In this document: piece after piece, positions 14,671-25,011 of the stretch | Layout: each line of letters begins with the position of its first letter | Numbering within the stretch: position 1 is the first letter of the stretch | Origin: Shinisaurus crocodilurus | Lineage: Eukaryota > Chordata > Lepidosauria > Squamata > Shinisauridae | DNA: 64,000 bases | Assembly (NCBI GenBank): GCA_021292165.1 | Contig: CM037877.1 | Coordinates: 80,594,524-80,658,523 of the forward strand | Direction of reading: 5' to 3' | Program-made: the position numbers and the translations under genes | The notes under the pieces: model-generated | Databases searched by the model: none | Seen by the model: the letters and a program-made list of their open reading frames with translations, nothing else | What the model was told of the DNA's origin: nothing

Positions 14671-15159
14671 TATTCAGATATGCAACCTCCTCACCAATTG
14701 TCTGAAGTAGTCCAGAAACTGTTTTGACATGTGATCTGCTTTGACATAGATGAGTTGTAATTCAGAAACCTCAGACGTTTCTCATAACCTTCGTTCAAGT
14801 CTACAACAGCTCTGAAAAATGTGTTTATTTTAACCCTGCAAAACCCGGAATAAATATGACCTTTTGGCCTTTATTGTTAACACCATAAAACAATGGTTAG
14901 GGAAAGTATCAAGAATTGCTAGCTGGAAGGACATTAACATTAGTTGGTTCTTGATAGGTAGGCAGAGTACACTTCAAGGCATGTGGGTAGGTTTCCATCC
15001 TTGAGCTCAAGGAATTGGATGAAGACTAGCTCCTATACTTAAAATATTTTTCCAGACTTGTGAAACTCTGCACTGAACCAGCTCACTCTCTGGTCAGTTG
15101 AGGATATTTCCTTTTTCTGCTGTGTTGGGTTTTTTTAATCTACATCCATTACAAACGGA

Positions 15160-15325
15160 ACTGTATTTATTTATTTATTCTATGTATACCCCGCCTTTTT
15201 TCCTGCAAGGAACCCAAGGTGGCTTACATAGTCCTCCTCCTCTCCATTTTATCCTCACAACAACCCTGTGAGGTAGGTTAGGCTGAGAGTCAGTGACTGG
15301 CCCAAAGTCACCCAGTGACTGGTCT
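15160..15325 (-). repeat. tRNA-SINE (type B) 3' body
   Basis: The + strand shows 'ccccgccttttttcctgcaa', 'ggaacccaaggtggcttaca' and 'aacaaccctgtgaggtaggt'. This is the body of a SINE whose tRNA-like head is complete in the copy at 47759-48003. Here the head is lost. Confidence 0.7.
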
Positions 15326-15463
15326 ATTGAAATGCAAAATGTACATGGGGATAATCTATCCTGGAAATTACTTAACTTTTGAACATTTATGATGTGTAAG
15401 GGAGCTTTTTATGGCATGATATGATTTAAAACATATTTATCTTAATTCAAACTTGGGGAATGC

Positions 15464-16020
15464 TGTAAAGGATTGAGGCCTGAAGCCTGAAGGCCCAAAC
15501 ACTTGGATGGGAGGGGGAGTTTGAGAGTTTTAAGTTACCCAATAGAAGTTAAGAATCAGATCTCCTATTCAAGGTCACATGATTATAACCTTCCATTCCT
15601 GGGAAGGCTATATATGTGGGGTGTGGTCAGCTAGCAGTTAGTGTGCTGAGAGAGAGCTAGAAGCAGCAGCAGAGAAACAGCAGAGAGAAGCAGAGAGAGA
15701 GAAAGAGAAACTGATTGCATAGGATATAGGTAGTCTGAAGTTAACTAGAGAACAGTGGATTGTTTGTCTGTTTGTTTTATTTTATCATACTTGCTTTTGA
15801 TTTATAACCACTCTATTAAGTAAAAACCCTAATATTATTAGTAAAGTGTTGTTGTTTACCCTGGAGTTTGGAGTGACTTATTCACCACGTCTAGAGCCTA
15901 CACCCATGTTACTGGAAGCAGGCAAAGGACTTGATAACCTACAGAGGGAGAGACTTTGGGAAGAGGCAGAGGTCTCCCAAAGGCAGATCAAGGGGTCCCT
16001 GCAGTAGCGGAACCTTGACA
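15464..16020 (+). repeat. 5' LTR of the Gmr1-like element
   Basis: 557 bp, from TGTAAAGG to CCTTGACA, with the usual TG...CA ends. A TATATA motif sits at 15609-15614 after 'gggaaggc' and is the likely promoter. A purine-rich stretch of AGAGAG-type repeats follows at 15645-15712. Confidence 0.93.
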
Positions 16021-16148
16021 GATGGTGGTAGCGGTGGGATCCTGAACAGTGAGTTTAAGCACTCCAAACAGAAAGTGGGTTTTTTACTAATAGAGTTGGC
16101 AAAAGCAGCGTATGTGTTAACTTCAGGACTGAGGAATAGGCTAGTAAA
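16021..16148 (+). other. Leader between 5' LTR and gag
   Basis: The sequence just after the LTR, 'gatggtggtagcggtgggat', is where the primer-binding site should lie. I cannot match it with confidence to a particular tRNA. Confidence 0.4.
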
Positions 16149-17330
16149 ATGAGCCAATACCTCTCTATGAATAAAACTGCCCTGATTGAGCAGTGTAAAA
16201 AGGACAATTTGCCATGGGAGGAGAAAACAGCAGAGGAACTGAAAGTTATGCTGATCTCCCAGGCGGCAATAGAAGGAGCTGCACCCTCTAGCCCTAGTGT
16301 AGCAGGACCCCAAACAAAAGAATGGGAGCTCCGTGAACAGGAACTACGGCTAGTGGCAAAGCAGAAGGAAGAGGAGACCCGGTTAGAGTGGGAGAGGCTA
16401 AGGCTGCAACAGGACCAACTTAAAGCCCAAGAGGAACAACGCAGACACGAGGAAAAGGCGTGGCAGGAGCAGCTTAAGGCCCAGGAAGAACAACGCAGAC
16501 ATGAGGAAAAGGTGCACCAGGAGAAACTGCAAGCCCAGAAAGAGCAGCTGCAAGCCCAAGAGGAACAACGCAGACACGAGGAAAGGATGATGCAATTGAA
16601 ACAGGAGCAGCCTGTCAGAGTTACCCCGAAGGACTTCACAGCATAAACCCCAGGAGAAGACCCACAAGTGTTCCTGACCACTTTTGAAAGGGCAGCACAG
16701 AAGTGGGGATTGCAGGAGGGTGATTACATGAAGTTTGTGCCTAATTTAATCAAAGGGGAGCTGGCAGAGATTTATAATAGCATGCCAGAGGGGGAGGCTG
16801 TTTCCTATGCTCAATTCAAATAAACGGTGTTTAAAAGGTTCAGGTTAGGCCCTGAGCACTTTAGGGAAAAGTTCAGAGGGTTGACACCTCAACCAGGTAA
16901 ATCTATGGTAGAGTTTGCAACAAAATTAAAAAACCTGCTATTAAAATGGGTGGATGAAGCAAAAGCTGACAACAGGGAAAAGGTGCTAGAGCTTATGGCT
17001 CTGGATCAGTTTTATTTTCGGTTGCCCAGGGAAATAAAACTGAAGGTTAAGGATAAAGATCCTGAAACTGTAAACCAAGCTGCAGAAATGGCTGACAAAT
17101 TGATTGAAAACCGGGAAGGGTTAGGCCCCAGGATTGAGTCTGAGAAGAAGGGGGGGAAATGGGAAGCCCCAAGTAAAAAGGAGTTCAAAAAACCTCCTTT
17201 TGATCCTTCTCACCCCAGAGACCGTGCCTGCTATTCGTGTGGTCAGACAGGCCACATCAAGAGTAGCTGTCCCAAGTTACAAGCAATAACACCAGCTAAC
17301 CCAGGTAGTCCTAAACCCGAACAAACCAAG
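16149..17330 (+). pseudogene. Gag with coiled coil, SCAN-like domain and CCHC knuckle
   Basis: One frame runs from the ATG at 16149. Residues about 55-160 are a charged coiled coil with repeats of the type 'LKAQEEQRRHEEK' (units near 16420, 16470 and 16550). Then come a TAA at 16644-16646 and another TAA at 16821-16823, both in frame. After them lies a SCAN-like domain: 'HFREKFRGLTPQPGKSMVEF', 'REKVLELMALDQFYFRLPRE' and 'DPETVNQAAEMADKL'. The CCHC knuckle is CYSCGQTGHIKSSC at 17229-17270. In vertebrates the SCAN dimerisation domain of zinc-finger proteins is thought to come from a Gmr1-like Gag, and this protein fits that ancestry well. Both stops look like late point changes, since the frame is otherwise kept. 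Confidence 0.88.
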
Positions 17331-17950
17331 CCCCAAGGTCTAGCAAGCGTAAAAAAACCTTATAATTGTGGATTTGTGATCACCAACAGGGAAGAGGTTA
17401 ATAATCAGTTTAAAGAACCTGTTTATGTAAAGGATAAGACCATTATGGCAATGTTGGATTCTGGAGCTGATGTTTCTCTGATCCGAGCAGATTTGGTGAG
17501 ACCTGAAGATTTGGTACCAGGAATGTCTATTGAGATTCAGGGAGTGAATGGTCCCTCCTGTGAAGTCCCAGTAGCAAGGTTATCCATAGAATGGAGGGGA
17601 TGGAGGGGTCTGTATGAAGTTGGGGTGATGGAACCTCCAACCCAATTTGCCCCTATCATTGTGGGAAGGGATATAATGGGACCAGAAGCTCAAATATGTG
17701 TGGTAACCCGCAAACAAAAGGAAAGGGAGGAACTTTCAAGACAGGACCAGGTAAAAGCTGATGGGGTAAAAGAAAAGGTACTAGAGGTACAACCCACAGT
17801 GATTCCGGAAGGTCCAAAACCAACCCCAGACCCTCCCCAAACCGAAACAACAGAACAAGCCTCCATGCAACCTGTAGACCTGAAAGCCAGTGAACCAACT
17901 GAGGCAGGTGGTTCTGTAGAGGAGAAGGCACTAGAGACCCCTTTTCCTGA
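17331..17950 (+). pseudogene. Retropepsin-like protease region of the Gmr1-like element
   Basis: In frame with Gag. The active-site motif MLDSGADVSLI lies near 17452-17484, followed by a flap-like segment 'SIEIQGVNGPSCEVPVARL' and a GRDIMG motif near 17668 that matches the conserved GRD/GRN C-terminal motif. The protease would process the polyprotein in the particle. A proline- and glutamate-rich linker (about 17760-17940) joins it to integrase. This segment itself is uninterrupted, but it lacks a functional polyprotein context because of the upstream stops. Confidence 0.85.
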
Positions 17951-19049
17951 TTTAAGAGGAGTAGAGGAATTCAAGCAGGGAGTCCTCAGTGATCCTAGCT
18001 TGGAGCCTCTGAAAATAGTAGCTCTCCCTCAAGAGAAGCCCTTCTCTGAGGAAAGAAGGGAGCAGATTATTTGGGAGAAAGGATTGCTGTATAGGCTGTG
18101 GTTACCAAAAACCCAAGAGTTAACCTGGGAACCACTAAAGCAACTGGTAGTACCTAACCAATTCTGGCTAAGGTTGCTAGAACTAGCCCATGATGTGCCT
18201 TGCGCAGGGCACTTGGGGAAAAACAAGACTAAACAAAGGCTCATGGCAAACTTCTTTTGGCCTGGAATTGCTAAGCAAGTAGCAGAGTACTGCAGGTCTT
18301 GTGAAACCTGTCAGCGTGTGGGGAAGGCAGGGCATCACAGTAAAGCCCCTTTGCAGCCTCTGCCTATTATAGGAGAAGCTTTCTTCAGGGTGGGCATGGA
18401 TATTGTAGGGCCTTTCACTAAACCCACCCGCAAGGGAAAAAAGTACATCCTCACAGTGGTGGATTTTGCCACAGGATACCCAGAAGCTGTAGCACTAGCC
18501 TCTATAGATGCTCCATCTGTAGCTGAGGCTTTGCTAACTATATTTTGCAGAACTGGATTTCCCTCTGAAATCTTAACAGATTGTGGGTCAAATTTCCTCT
18601 CCGAGATAATGGAATGTCTGTGGAAGTGTTGTGGCGTAAAACACTTGAAAACCACTCCTTATCACCCACAATGCAATGGAATGGTGGAAAGATTTAACGC
18701 CACACTCAAAGGAATGATTAGAACTTATGTAAACACACACCCAAATGACTGGGATGACAAACTGCAACACCTACTTTTTGCCTACAGGGAAGTTCCACAG
18801 GAATCAACTGGATTCTCACCTTTTGAGCTGTTGTATGGCAGAAGAGTGAGAGGCCCTCTTGATCTCCTGAGGGAAAACTGGGAAGGTAAACTCGTAGAAA
18901 ACAAAACCTCCGTGGTGGATTATGTGTTAACACTTAGACAAACCCTAGATACACTCTGTAAACTAGTTCAAGTCAATGTAACCAAAGCCCAAGAGGTGCA
19001 AAAGTTCTGGTATGATCAAAAGGCACGCTCTAGAGTATTTGAGGTAGGG
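17951..19049 (+). pseudogene. Integrase of the Gmr1-like element, cut by a hAT insertion
   Basis: The zinc-binding HHCC region is visible as 'HDVPCAGHLGKNKTKQRL' and 'CRSCETCQRVGK' near 18190-18325. The DDE core shows D in GMDIVGPF, D in TDCGSNF and E in NGMVERFNATLK, so all three acids are present; TDCGSNF has C where Q is common. A LLYGRRVRGPLDLL motif follows near 18825. The frame is open to 19049, where a 347-bp hAT element enters. The integrase C-terminus resumes after 19404. The enzyme would join the DNA copy to the host genome. Confidence 0.88.
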
Positions 19050-19396
19050 CAGTGCTTCTCAAATAGTGGGGCGGGGCCCCCAGGGGGGGCGCGAGGCTCC
19101 GTAAAGGGGGGCTCGTTTGACCTCAGTTAAAAGTTTTTTTTAATATTGTGTTCCTTTAAATCCTGTGCTCCTTTAAATCTTTTCTGCTACAGTTAATAAA
19201 GCTATTCTTTGTTGTAAATTGATCCACATTTCTTTCTTTTTTTATTCCCTTATACGTTAATAAGGATACAGTGTTATGCAGAGGTGTACTTATAACAATT
19301 TTATAGACAAATGATACTATTTACAGTCGCGCAGGGGGCGCGAAATGTTTTCTTCTTCCTAGGGGGGGCATGACAGAAAATAATTGAGAAGCACTG
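19050..19396 (+). mobile_element. Non-autonomous hAT element in the integrase
   Basis: 347 bp with perfect 13-bp terminal inverted repeats: 'cagtgcttctcaa' at the left and 'ttgagaagcactg' at the right. The 8-bp target duplication AGGTAGGG is exact (19042-19049 and 19397-19404). The subterminal parts are G-rich ('ggggcggggcccccagg' and 'cgcgcagggggcgcg'). These features fit the hAT superfamily. It has no transposase. Confidence 0.95.
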
Positions 19397-19404
19397 AGGT
19401 AGGG

Positions 19405-19893
19405 GATCAGGTAATGATATTTCTTCCTCTGCGCAAAGACAAGCTTAAGGCTGCTTGGGAAGGCCCCTACACAGTCAGAGAGAAAATGGATGATTTAACC
19501 TATGTGGTGGTTAAAGAAAAATCTGAAAAAAGACCAAAGGTAGTACATGTAAATATGATGAAGCCACACTATGAGAGGAGTAGAGTAGTTTTACAGGTGC
19601 AGAAGATGCCAGAGGTAGTATACTTATGGGACAAGGTTGAAGCTATCAGAACCTGGGACATACCTACAACCAAGAAACAGGTCAGGTCATTCTTGGGATT
19701 TGCTGGGTATTACAGGAGATTTGTTCCCCATTTTGGTGAAATTGCTGGACCTTTGACTGATTTAACCAAGAAATGTAAACCTGACAAAATTGTGTGGACT
19801 GATGAATGTCAAAGAGCTTTTGATAGACTAAAGGACATTTTAAGCTCAAAGCCTGTGTTAAGAGCACCTGACTTTGAAAAAACCTTAATTGTA
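19405..19893 (+). pseudogene. Integrase C-terminus joined to RT thumb; RT core deleted
   Basis: After the hAT element the frame gives an integrase C-terminal part (PLRKDKLKAAWEGPYTV and VVHVNMMKPHYE). It passes directly into the RT connection region: DKVEAIRTWDIPTTKKQV, FLGFAGYYRRFVPHFGE and LTDLTKKCKPDKIVW. The RT fingers and palm, including the YxDD active site, should lie between these blocks and are missing. The likely junction is near 19600-19640. No function can be expected from this copy. Confidence 0.82.
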
Positions 19894-19966
19894 CATCGCC
19901 CAGGGTGGCCGGGTGACCGGCCAGATGGGCGATTGATAAATATAATAAATAAATAAATAAATAAAT
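19894..19966 (+). mobile_element. 73-bp LINE 3'-end insertion in RNase H
   Basis: The segment contains 'cgcccagggtggccgg', 'ggccagatgggcgat' and a tail of AAAT repeats. It is flanked by ATTGTA at 19888-19893 and 19967-19972. The same words occur in reverse at the start of the LINE pieces at 25736-25800 and 57813-57870. It is a very short, 5'-truncated LINE copy. Confidence 0.85.
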
Positions 19967-19972
19967 ATTGTA

Positions 19973-20327
19973 GCTACTGATGCCTCTGAGACTGGCATAG
20001 GTGCAGTATTGTTACAAGACTATGACTCTGTTAAGCATCCAGTAGCCTACCTGAGTAGGAAGCTTCTACCCAGGGAGAGAAACCTGTCTACGATCCAAAA
20101 GGAATGTTTGGCAGTAGTGTGGGCTCTGGACAAGCTCACGCCTTACTGTTTTTGGACAAGAATTTACTTTATGGACTGACCATCATGCCTTGCAATGGAT
20201 ACAAACAATGCAAAATACCAACTCCAAGCTTCAGAGATGGTCTTGGAAATTGCAGGAATTTCAAATGAACATTGAACATGTGCCTGGGAAGGAGAATGTG
20301 ATAGCTGATGCTTTGTCTAGGAAATAA
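19973..20327 (+). pseudogene. RNase H domain of the Gmr1-like element
   Basis: It shows ATDASETGIGAVLLQ, then VAYLSRKLLPRERNLSTIQK and ECLAVVWALDKL. After a one-base frameshift near 20140 it continues with a TDHHALQW block and ends with ENVIADALSRK and a stop at 20325-20327. The D, E, D acids of RNase H are recognisable. The domain would remove RNA during reverse transcription. Confidence 0.8.
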
Positions 20328-20402
20328 CCAAAAAACAGTTGCCTTTTTGTGTAGGTTAACGTTTCACAATTCTCTTCTGTAAAAGGGAAATTGTTCCACT
20401 TG

Positions 20403-20420
20403 AGAAGAAGGGGGGGAAGA
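20403..20420 (+). other. Polypurine tract before the 3' LTR
   Basis: 'agaagaaggggggga' directly before TGTAAAGG is a purine-only run, the usual primer for plus-strand DNA synthesis. Confidence 0.85.
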
Positions 20421-21032
20421 TGTAAAGGATTGAGGCCTACTCAGGCTTCAGTTTGTTGAAGCCTGAAGGCCCAAACACTTCCCTCGAGTAGTTGAAGCCT
20501 GAAGGCCCAAACACTTGGATGGGAGGGGGAGTTTGAGAGTTTTAAGTTACCCAATAGAAGTTAAGAATCAGATCTCCTATTCAAGGTCACATGATTATAA
20601 CCTTCCATTCCTGGGAAGGCTATATATGTGGGGTGTGGTCAGCTAGCAGTTAGTGTGCTGAGAGAGAGCTAGAAGCAGCAGCAGAGAAACAGCAGAGAGA
20701 AGCAGAGAGAGAGAAAGAGAAACTGATTGCATAGGATATAGGTAGTCTGAAGTTAACTAGAGAACAGTGGATTGTTTGTCTGTTTGTTTTATTTTATCAT
20801 ACTTGCTTTTGATTTATAACCACTCTATTAAGTAAAAACCCTAATATTATTAGTAAAGTGTTGTTGTTTACCCTGGAGTTTGGAGTGACTTATTCACCAC
20901 GTCTAGAGCCTACACCCACGTTACTGGAAGCAGGCAAAGGACTTGATAACCTACAGAGGGAGAGACTTTGGGAAGAGGCAGAAGTCTCCCAAAGGCAGAT
21001 CAAGGGGTCCCTGCAGTAGCGGAACCTTGACA
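20421..21032 (+). repeat. 3' LTR of the Gmr1-like element
   Basis: 612 bp. It matches the 5' LTR except for two substitutions that I could find (T/C near 15907 versus 20920; G/A near 15971 versus 20983) and 55 extra bases near its start. The extra bases contain a second copy of 'tgaagcctgaaggcccaaac', so the difference is probably a repeat-mediated gain or loss. Confidence 0.93.
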
Positions 21033-21635
21033 AATGCATAATGCAGCAAAGGTTGATTTTTTAAAAAAGAAATCAGCTCATTATTATTTTTTACATACTT
21101 AGGTATGTAATCGGTTGGATGGATTTTATTTTCACATTGTCTAAAATCACTTTTGAGTTAAAAGCCTTTATGAAAATCTCAACACAAAAGGAAAATGGAG
21201 GGGAAAATAACTCAAGCATCTATCTTTATCCCTTAGCATCACTAAAATGAGCCTATGATATAGTGTGATCCTGCTTTGCATCTGTTTGATCTTTTAATCT
21301 CTTAATTAAGAGATTTGAGTAAACAATACTCTGTTGCTCTGCTTCTTTCTTCCTTAAATACTTAACTAAACTGTGCATGTTCTAAGAGGACCTCTTCGCT
21401 TTGTTTAAATAACAACTATCAAATTGCCCTGTCCATTCTCAGTTTTTGTGTGTGTTCTTTCTTATTAAGAAATAATTGCTTTCTAACATGTTTGTAGGTT
21501 TCTTGAAGTGTGAGTAATCTCTTTTTAATGTATTGATAGCAGCATCATTTGAGGCTGCCATTCCTGTATTAATATGAAGCTAATGTTAGGATTTTTGGTA
21601 TCTCTTTATATAGTGTGATAGAATGGAGACTCCCT

Positions 21636-21810
21636 ATCTGTAGTTCAGTGGAGGAGTACAAGGCTACAAGCTTTGTTTGCATGTGTAAAATCCTAGATTA
21701 AATCCCATCATCTCCAATTAAAGGATTTCAGTTAGCAGAGGTGGGAGGGGGGTCTGTTTCTTGTCAAAAGATACAATACTGAGCTAGATGGACCATCAGC
21801 AAAATTGTGA
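21636..21810 (+). repeat. tRNA-SINE (type A), decayed
   Basis: It reads 'gtagttcagtggaggagtac', 'gtttgcatgtgtaaaatcc' and 'gatacaatactgagctagat' 'ggaccatcag'. This is the + strand version of the SINE seen in reverse at 51905, 61742 and 63887. Confidence 0.6.
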
Positions 21811-22208
21811 ATTTGTTGAGGACCTGCCTTATTTGCTTTACGTTCTGACTCAAAACCGAAACTGTATTAGCACTTTGGGCTGCAGTGTTCCCATCACCCA
21901 CTGACATTAGCCTGATAATGCACCCAAAAATGTTCCGTGCTCCATGACCTTTTGAATAAATATTTGTTCTCCTCTATGAAATTACTTTGTATGGGCCAAT
22001 TATCTTAATGGGACATACTTTGTGCAATGTAACCGCACAATGAAAATGACTGTTGTCAAACTAAAAAGCTTTTTCTGGCTCATGTTCATAGTATGAACAC
22101 CTGAATGATTCTTAACTGACATATTTTCAACCATGTTCAGTCTAAGATCATTACTAAATCTTTGGTCTATTTCACTGGGATACCTACATGTCAGATTGCA
22201 TCTTTTAG

Positions 22209-22558
22209 TACTGGGGTGTTGAGCTTCTTTCAGCCTGAGGGCCAGTTTTGGAGAAGCCCTGGAGGACTGCATTTCAGTGGGAGGCAGGGTCAAAGGCAAA
22301 GGGGGCAGGACCAAAAATTCTGACATATTGTAGTGTAAAGTTTTCATTGCCAGTAACTAAGCCTTAGGAGAGGCATTTCAACATTTTAGAATAGGAAGAA
22401 TCTGCACAAAAGTCAAGAAACCACCCAGTAATCAGCAGTTGGGGGGGAAAGGGTGTGGGACCAGGGAAGAGGTGGGGCTACCTGGGGAGCCCCAGCGGCT
22501 CAATTGCAATCCCAAGCAGGATGGATTTGGACCACAGGCCTGAGATTCAGCACCCCTG
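22209..22558. mobile_element. hAT-like MITE candidate
   Basis: The left end 'ctggggtgttgagcttc' and the right end 'gagattcagcacccctg' are imperfect inverted repeats, and inner words (cagcctgagggcc, ggcctgag) also pair. I could not find a clear target duplication. Confidence 0.45.
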
Positions 22559-23026
22559 CTTGAGTGAGTTATTCTCCCTAACAAAGTGATATCCAGAAAT
22601 ACTTTGCTCACCAAAGGCAACTATTTATTTATCTATTTATTTACTACATTTCTATACTGTCCAATAGCCAAAGCTCTCTGGGTGGTTCACAACCATTAAT
22701 GAGTGAAATGTCAGAGGTGTAGCAAGAGGAATATGCTGCAGATTTTTGTGTATATAAATGATCAATGTGTGTGGTGTGTGTATATTTTTAGATGTGCACA
22801 TGAAATTGAAAACTCGATTTGTAACATTTCAGATATGGATATATTAAAAGCCAAAAATGCTAACATGTTAACCTAAGTTGTTTTGTAGGTCTGAAAGTTT
22901 CACTTGATTTCCCATAGTTATACACTGATGCAAGTTACAAGTAATAAGTATTTGGGGGACAGTCATTAGAATACTGAAAATAGGGTTAAATTACACTTTA
23001 CGTTTAATTAAGTAGCATGTTGCTGG

Positions 23027-23310
23027 TCCCTCTTTGTTCTTTTACTCTAGTGTATGTGTGCATAGCCCCATTTCAGATCAGAACATGAGCCTTCCCACAC
23101 AAACACCCAGTTTGTTTGTTTTTAAATCCCCGCTCCCACCCCCCTGGAGATTAAAAAAAGAAAATGGTGTCTAGGGGGGGTGGGGTTCACCACCACAGGG
23201 GGCGATTTGGAGAAGCAAATGGGGAGGAGGTTTCATCCCATTGTGCTGTGGTCCCGTTAGAAATAAGGGCCATGTACACTTATACTAGAGTAAAACACAG
23301 AGAGGGGTAT
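23027..23310. mobile_element. Palindromic MITE candidate
   Basis: The left arm 'ttactctagtgtatgtgtgc' and the right arm 'gtacacttatactagagtaa' are inverted repeats of about 35-40 bp, with less conserved pairing inside. No coding sequence. Confidence 0.5.
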
Positions 23311-24170
23311 CTACATGCTATGTAATTAAAAGGAGGGAGCCAATAACTCCCATTTCTGGACTACCTGGAGATTCGGGAAGTGTTGAAAAGGTGGACACTG
23401 ACAGGTGTCAGTTCAAGACTTAAAAGCGAGAGGATTGCATTGCCAAGTGGGAGATACTGTCATCTTCCCCACACACACTTTGATGCACTTACTTGGTTCA
23501 CATTTTTTCCCTTTTTCTGTGTTTCTGAGTTGCGCTAATGGTTTGCTCTTTTACTATTATTACTCCCCCGGTCCTTCACAACTGTGCAAATTAGCCTGTA
23601 TGTAGTTTCACCTTGTCAGTTTTTTTGTATGTTACGGACTCCATTTCAGTGCGCCCTTTGACGGCTCAAACATACAAGGAAATTGATCATGCAAGACTAC
23701 ACATAGCGGACAGCCAACTCTGTGCTCTTGTGCACTTGCGAAAGAACAAATGAGCCTATTTGCGCAATTCTGAGGCACCAATTCCCCACCACCACCAATT
23801 CGTGGCAAACAAAGTAAGTGCTTTTAAAAGGGGTAGCGATCAGAGTGGGGAGGGTGCCAGAAAGAGGAGACGAGACAGGTTGTGCGGCAAAGGATACTGG
23901 GATACATGCGGGGAGTGGACTGAAGGACTGAGTGGGAAACAAGCCACACTGAGCCTCTGCTTGTTCAACTGTCTGTTGTGAGTAATGTGGGTTGATGAGC
24001 AAACAACCAACCCACAGTGGCTTATCCCCCCGGGGGGCTTAGCGGTACATTTGAACCGGGCCGTAATTTGACCTATAGCATAACCGAATCCATATGATTA
24101 TGTAGTTTGCAAAATAACTGAAAATTACTTTTTTATTTCTGCTAGGCTTGAGCTTATATCCTTTAGAAAA
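23311..24170. other. Intron sequence, nothing recognised
   Basis: Open frames of 60-100 codons here have no recognised motif. A 12-bp perfect palindrome ccccccgggggg lies near 24027. Confidence 0.5.
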
Positions 24171-24174
24171 ATAT

Positions 24175-25010
24175 TATTTATTTTTTTTAAGCTGCTTGCA
24201 TTCTGCTTGACATCCCAGGATCTCCAAGTGGTTTACGTAGAAACACATACAATATAAAACCAGTATAAAACAATCCCCTAAAAACATTCCAGCAAAAGCA
24301 GTAAAACAGAACAGTGTCATGATCGATTAAAAGTCAGGAAAAGCCTGAGTGAACAAAGGCATTTCAAGAGGCATTTGAAGCTTGCCACAGTTTCTGCCTC
24401 TTTATTTATTTATTATATTTATACCCCACCTTTTTTCCTGCAAGGAACCCAAGGCGGTTTACATAATCCTCCTCCTCCCCTCCATTTTATCCTCACAACC
24501 ACATGTGGGTGAGCATTTCAGAGGGTGGGTGCCACTAAGAAGAAGGCCCACTTGCATGTTGCTACGACACACTGTTGGTCATGGGACGACCAATAAGGCC
24601 TTCTCAGAAAATCTCAGCGGTCGATTTGGTGTATATAGGGGAAGACAGTCAGCTTGGTATCCTAGTCCTGAGTTGTTAAGGGCTTTGAATGTCAACAGTA
24701 AAACTTTGAACATGGCTTGGTAGCCAGTCCAATTCTTTTAACGGCAGGTGTACTATGTATATAGCTTGGTACTCCACTGAGCATCCTAGCTGCTGCATTC
24801 TGTTTTAGCTGCAGCTTCTGAACCAGGCATAAGAGCAGCCCCACATAGAGTGCATTACAGTAGTCTAAGCATGAGCTTAATAGTGCATGAGTCACTGTAG
24901 CTAGATTATCCCTATCCAGAAATGGGCATAGTTGGCGCACCAACCCAAGTTGGTAATGGGTGCTCCAGGCCACTAAGGTCACCTGGGCATCTAGTGACAG
25001 CAGCACCCTA
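24175..25010 (-). repeat. Antisense CR1/L2-clade LINE fragment (RT C-terminal region)
   Basis: The - strand codes 'YQLGLVRQLCPFLDRDNLAT', 'ALLSSCLDYCNALYVGLL' and 'LQLKQNAAARMLSGV', the typical end of a LINE reverse transcriptase. A type B SINE tail ('cctgcaaggaacccaaggcg') is inserted at about 24395-24505. Stops and gaps show it is dead. Confidence 0.78.
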
Positions 25011-25011
25011 A

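Larger units (their letters stand above)
15464..21032 (+). mobile_element. Gmr1-like Ty3/gypsy LTR retrotransposon, defective
   Basis: Two LTRs (15464-16020 and 20421-21032) are flanked by the 5-bp target duplication AATGC at 15459-15463 and 21033-21037. The coding order is Gag with a SCAN-like domain, CCHC knuckle, protease, integrase, then RT remnant and RNase H. Integrase before RT is unusual for Ty3/gypsy and is the known order of the Gmr1 clade. The LTRs differ, by my reading, at only two bases plus one 55-bp length change, so the insertion is recent. The element is damaged by two in-frame stops in gag, a hAT insertion in integrase, loss of the RT core, a short LINE insertion in RNase H, and a frameshift. 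Confidence 0.92.

Noticed and set aside
16055..16681. Antisense 208-codon frame rich in S and C
   Set aside because: It is the mirror of the Gag coiled-coil repeats.
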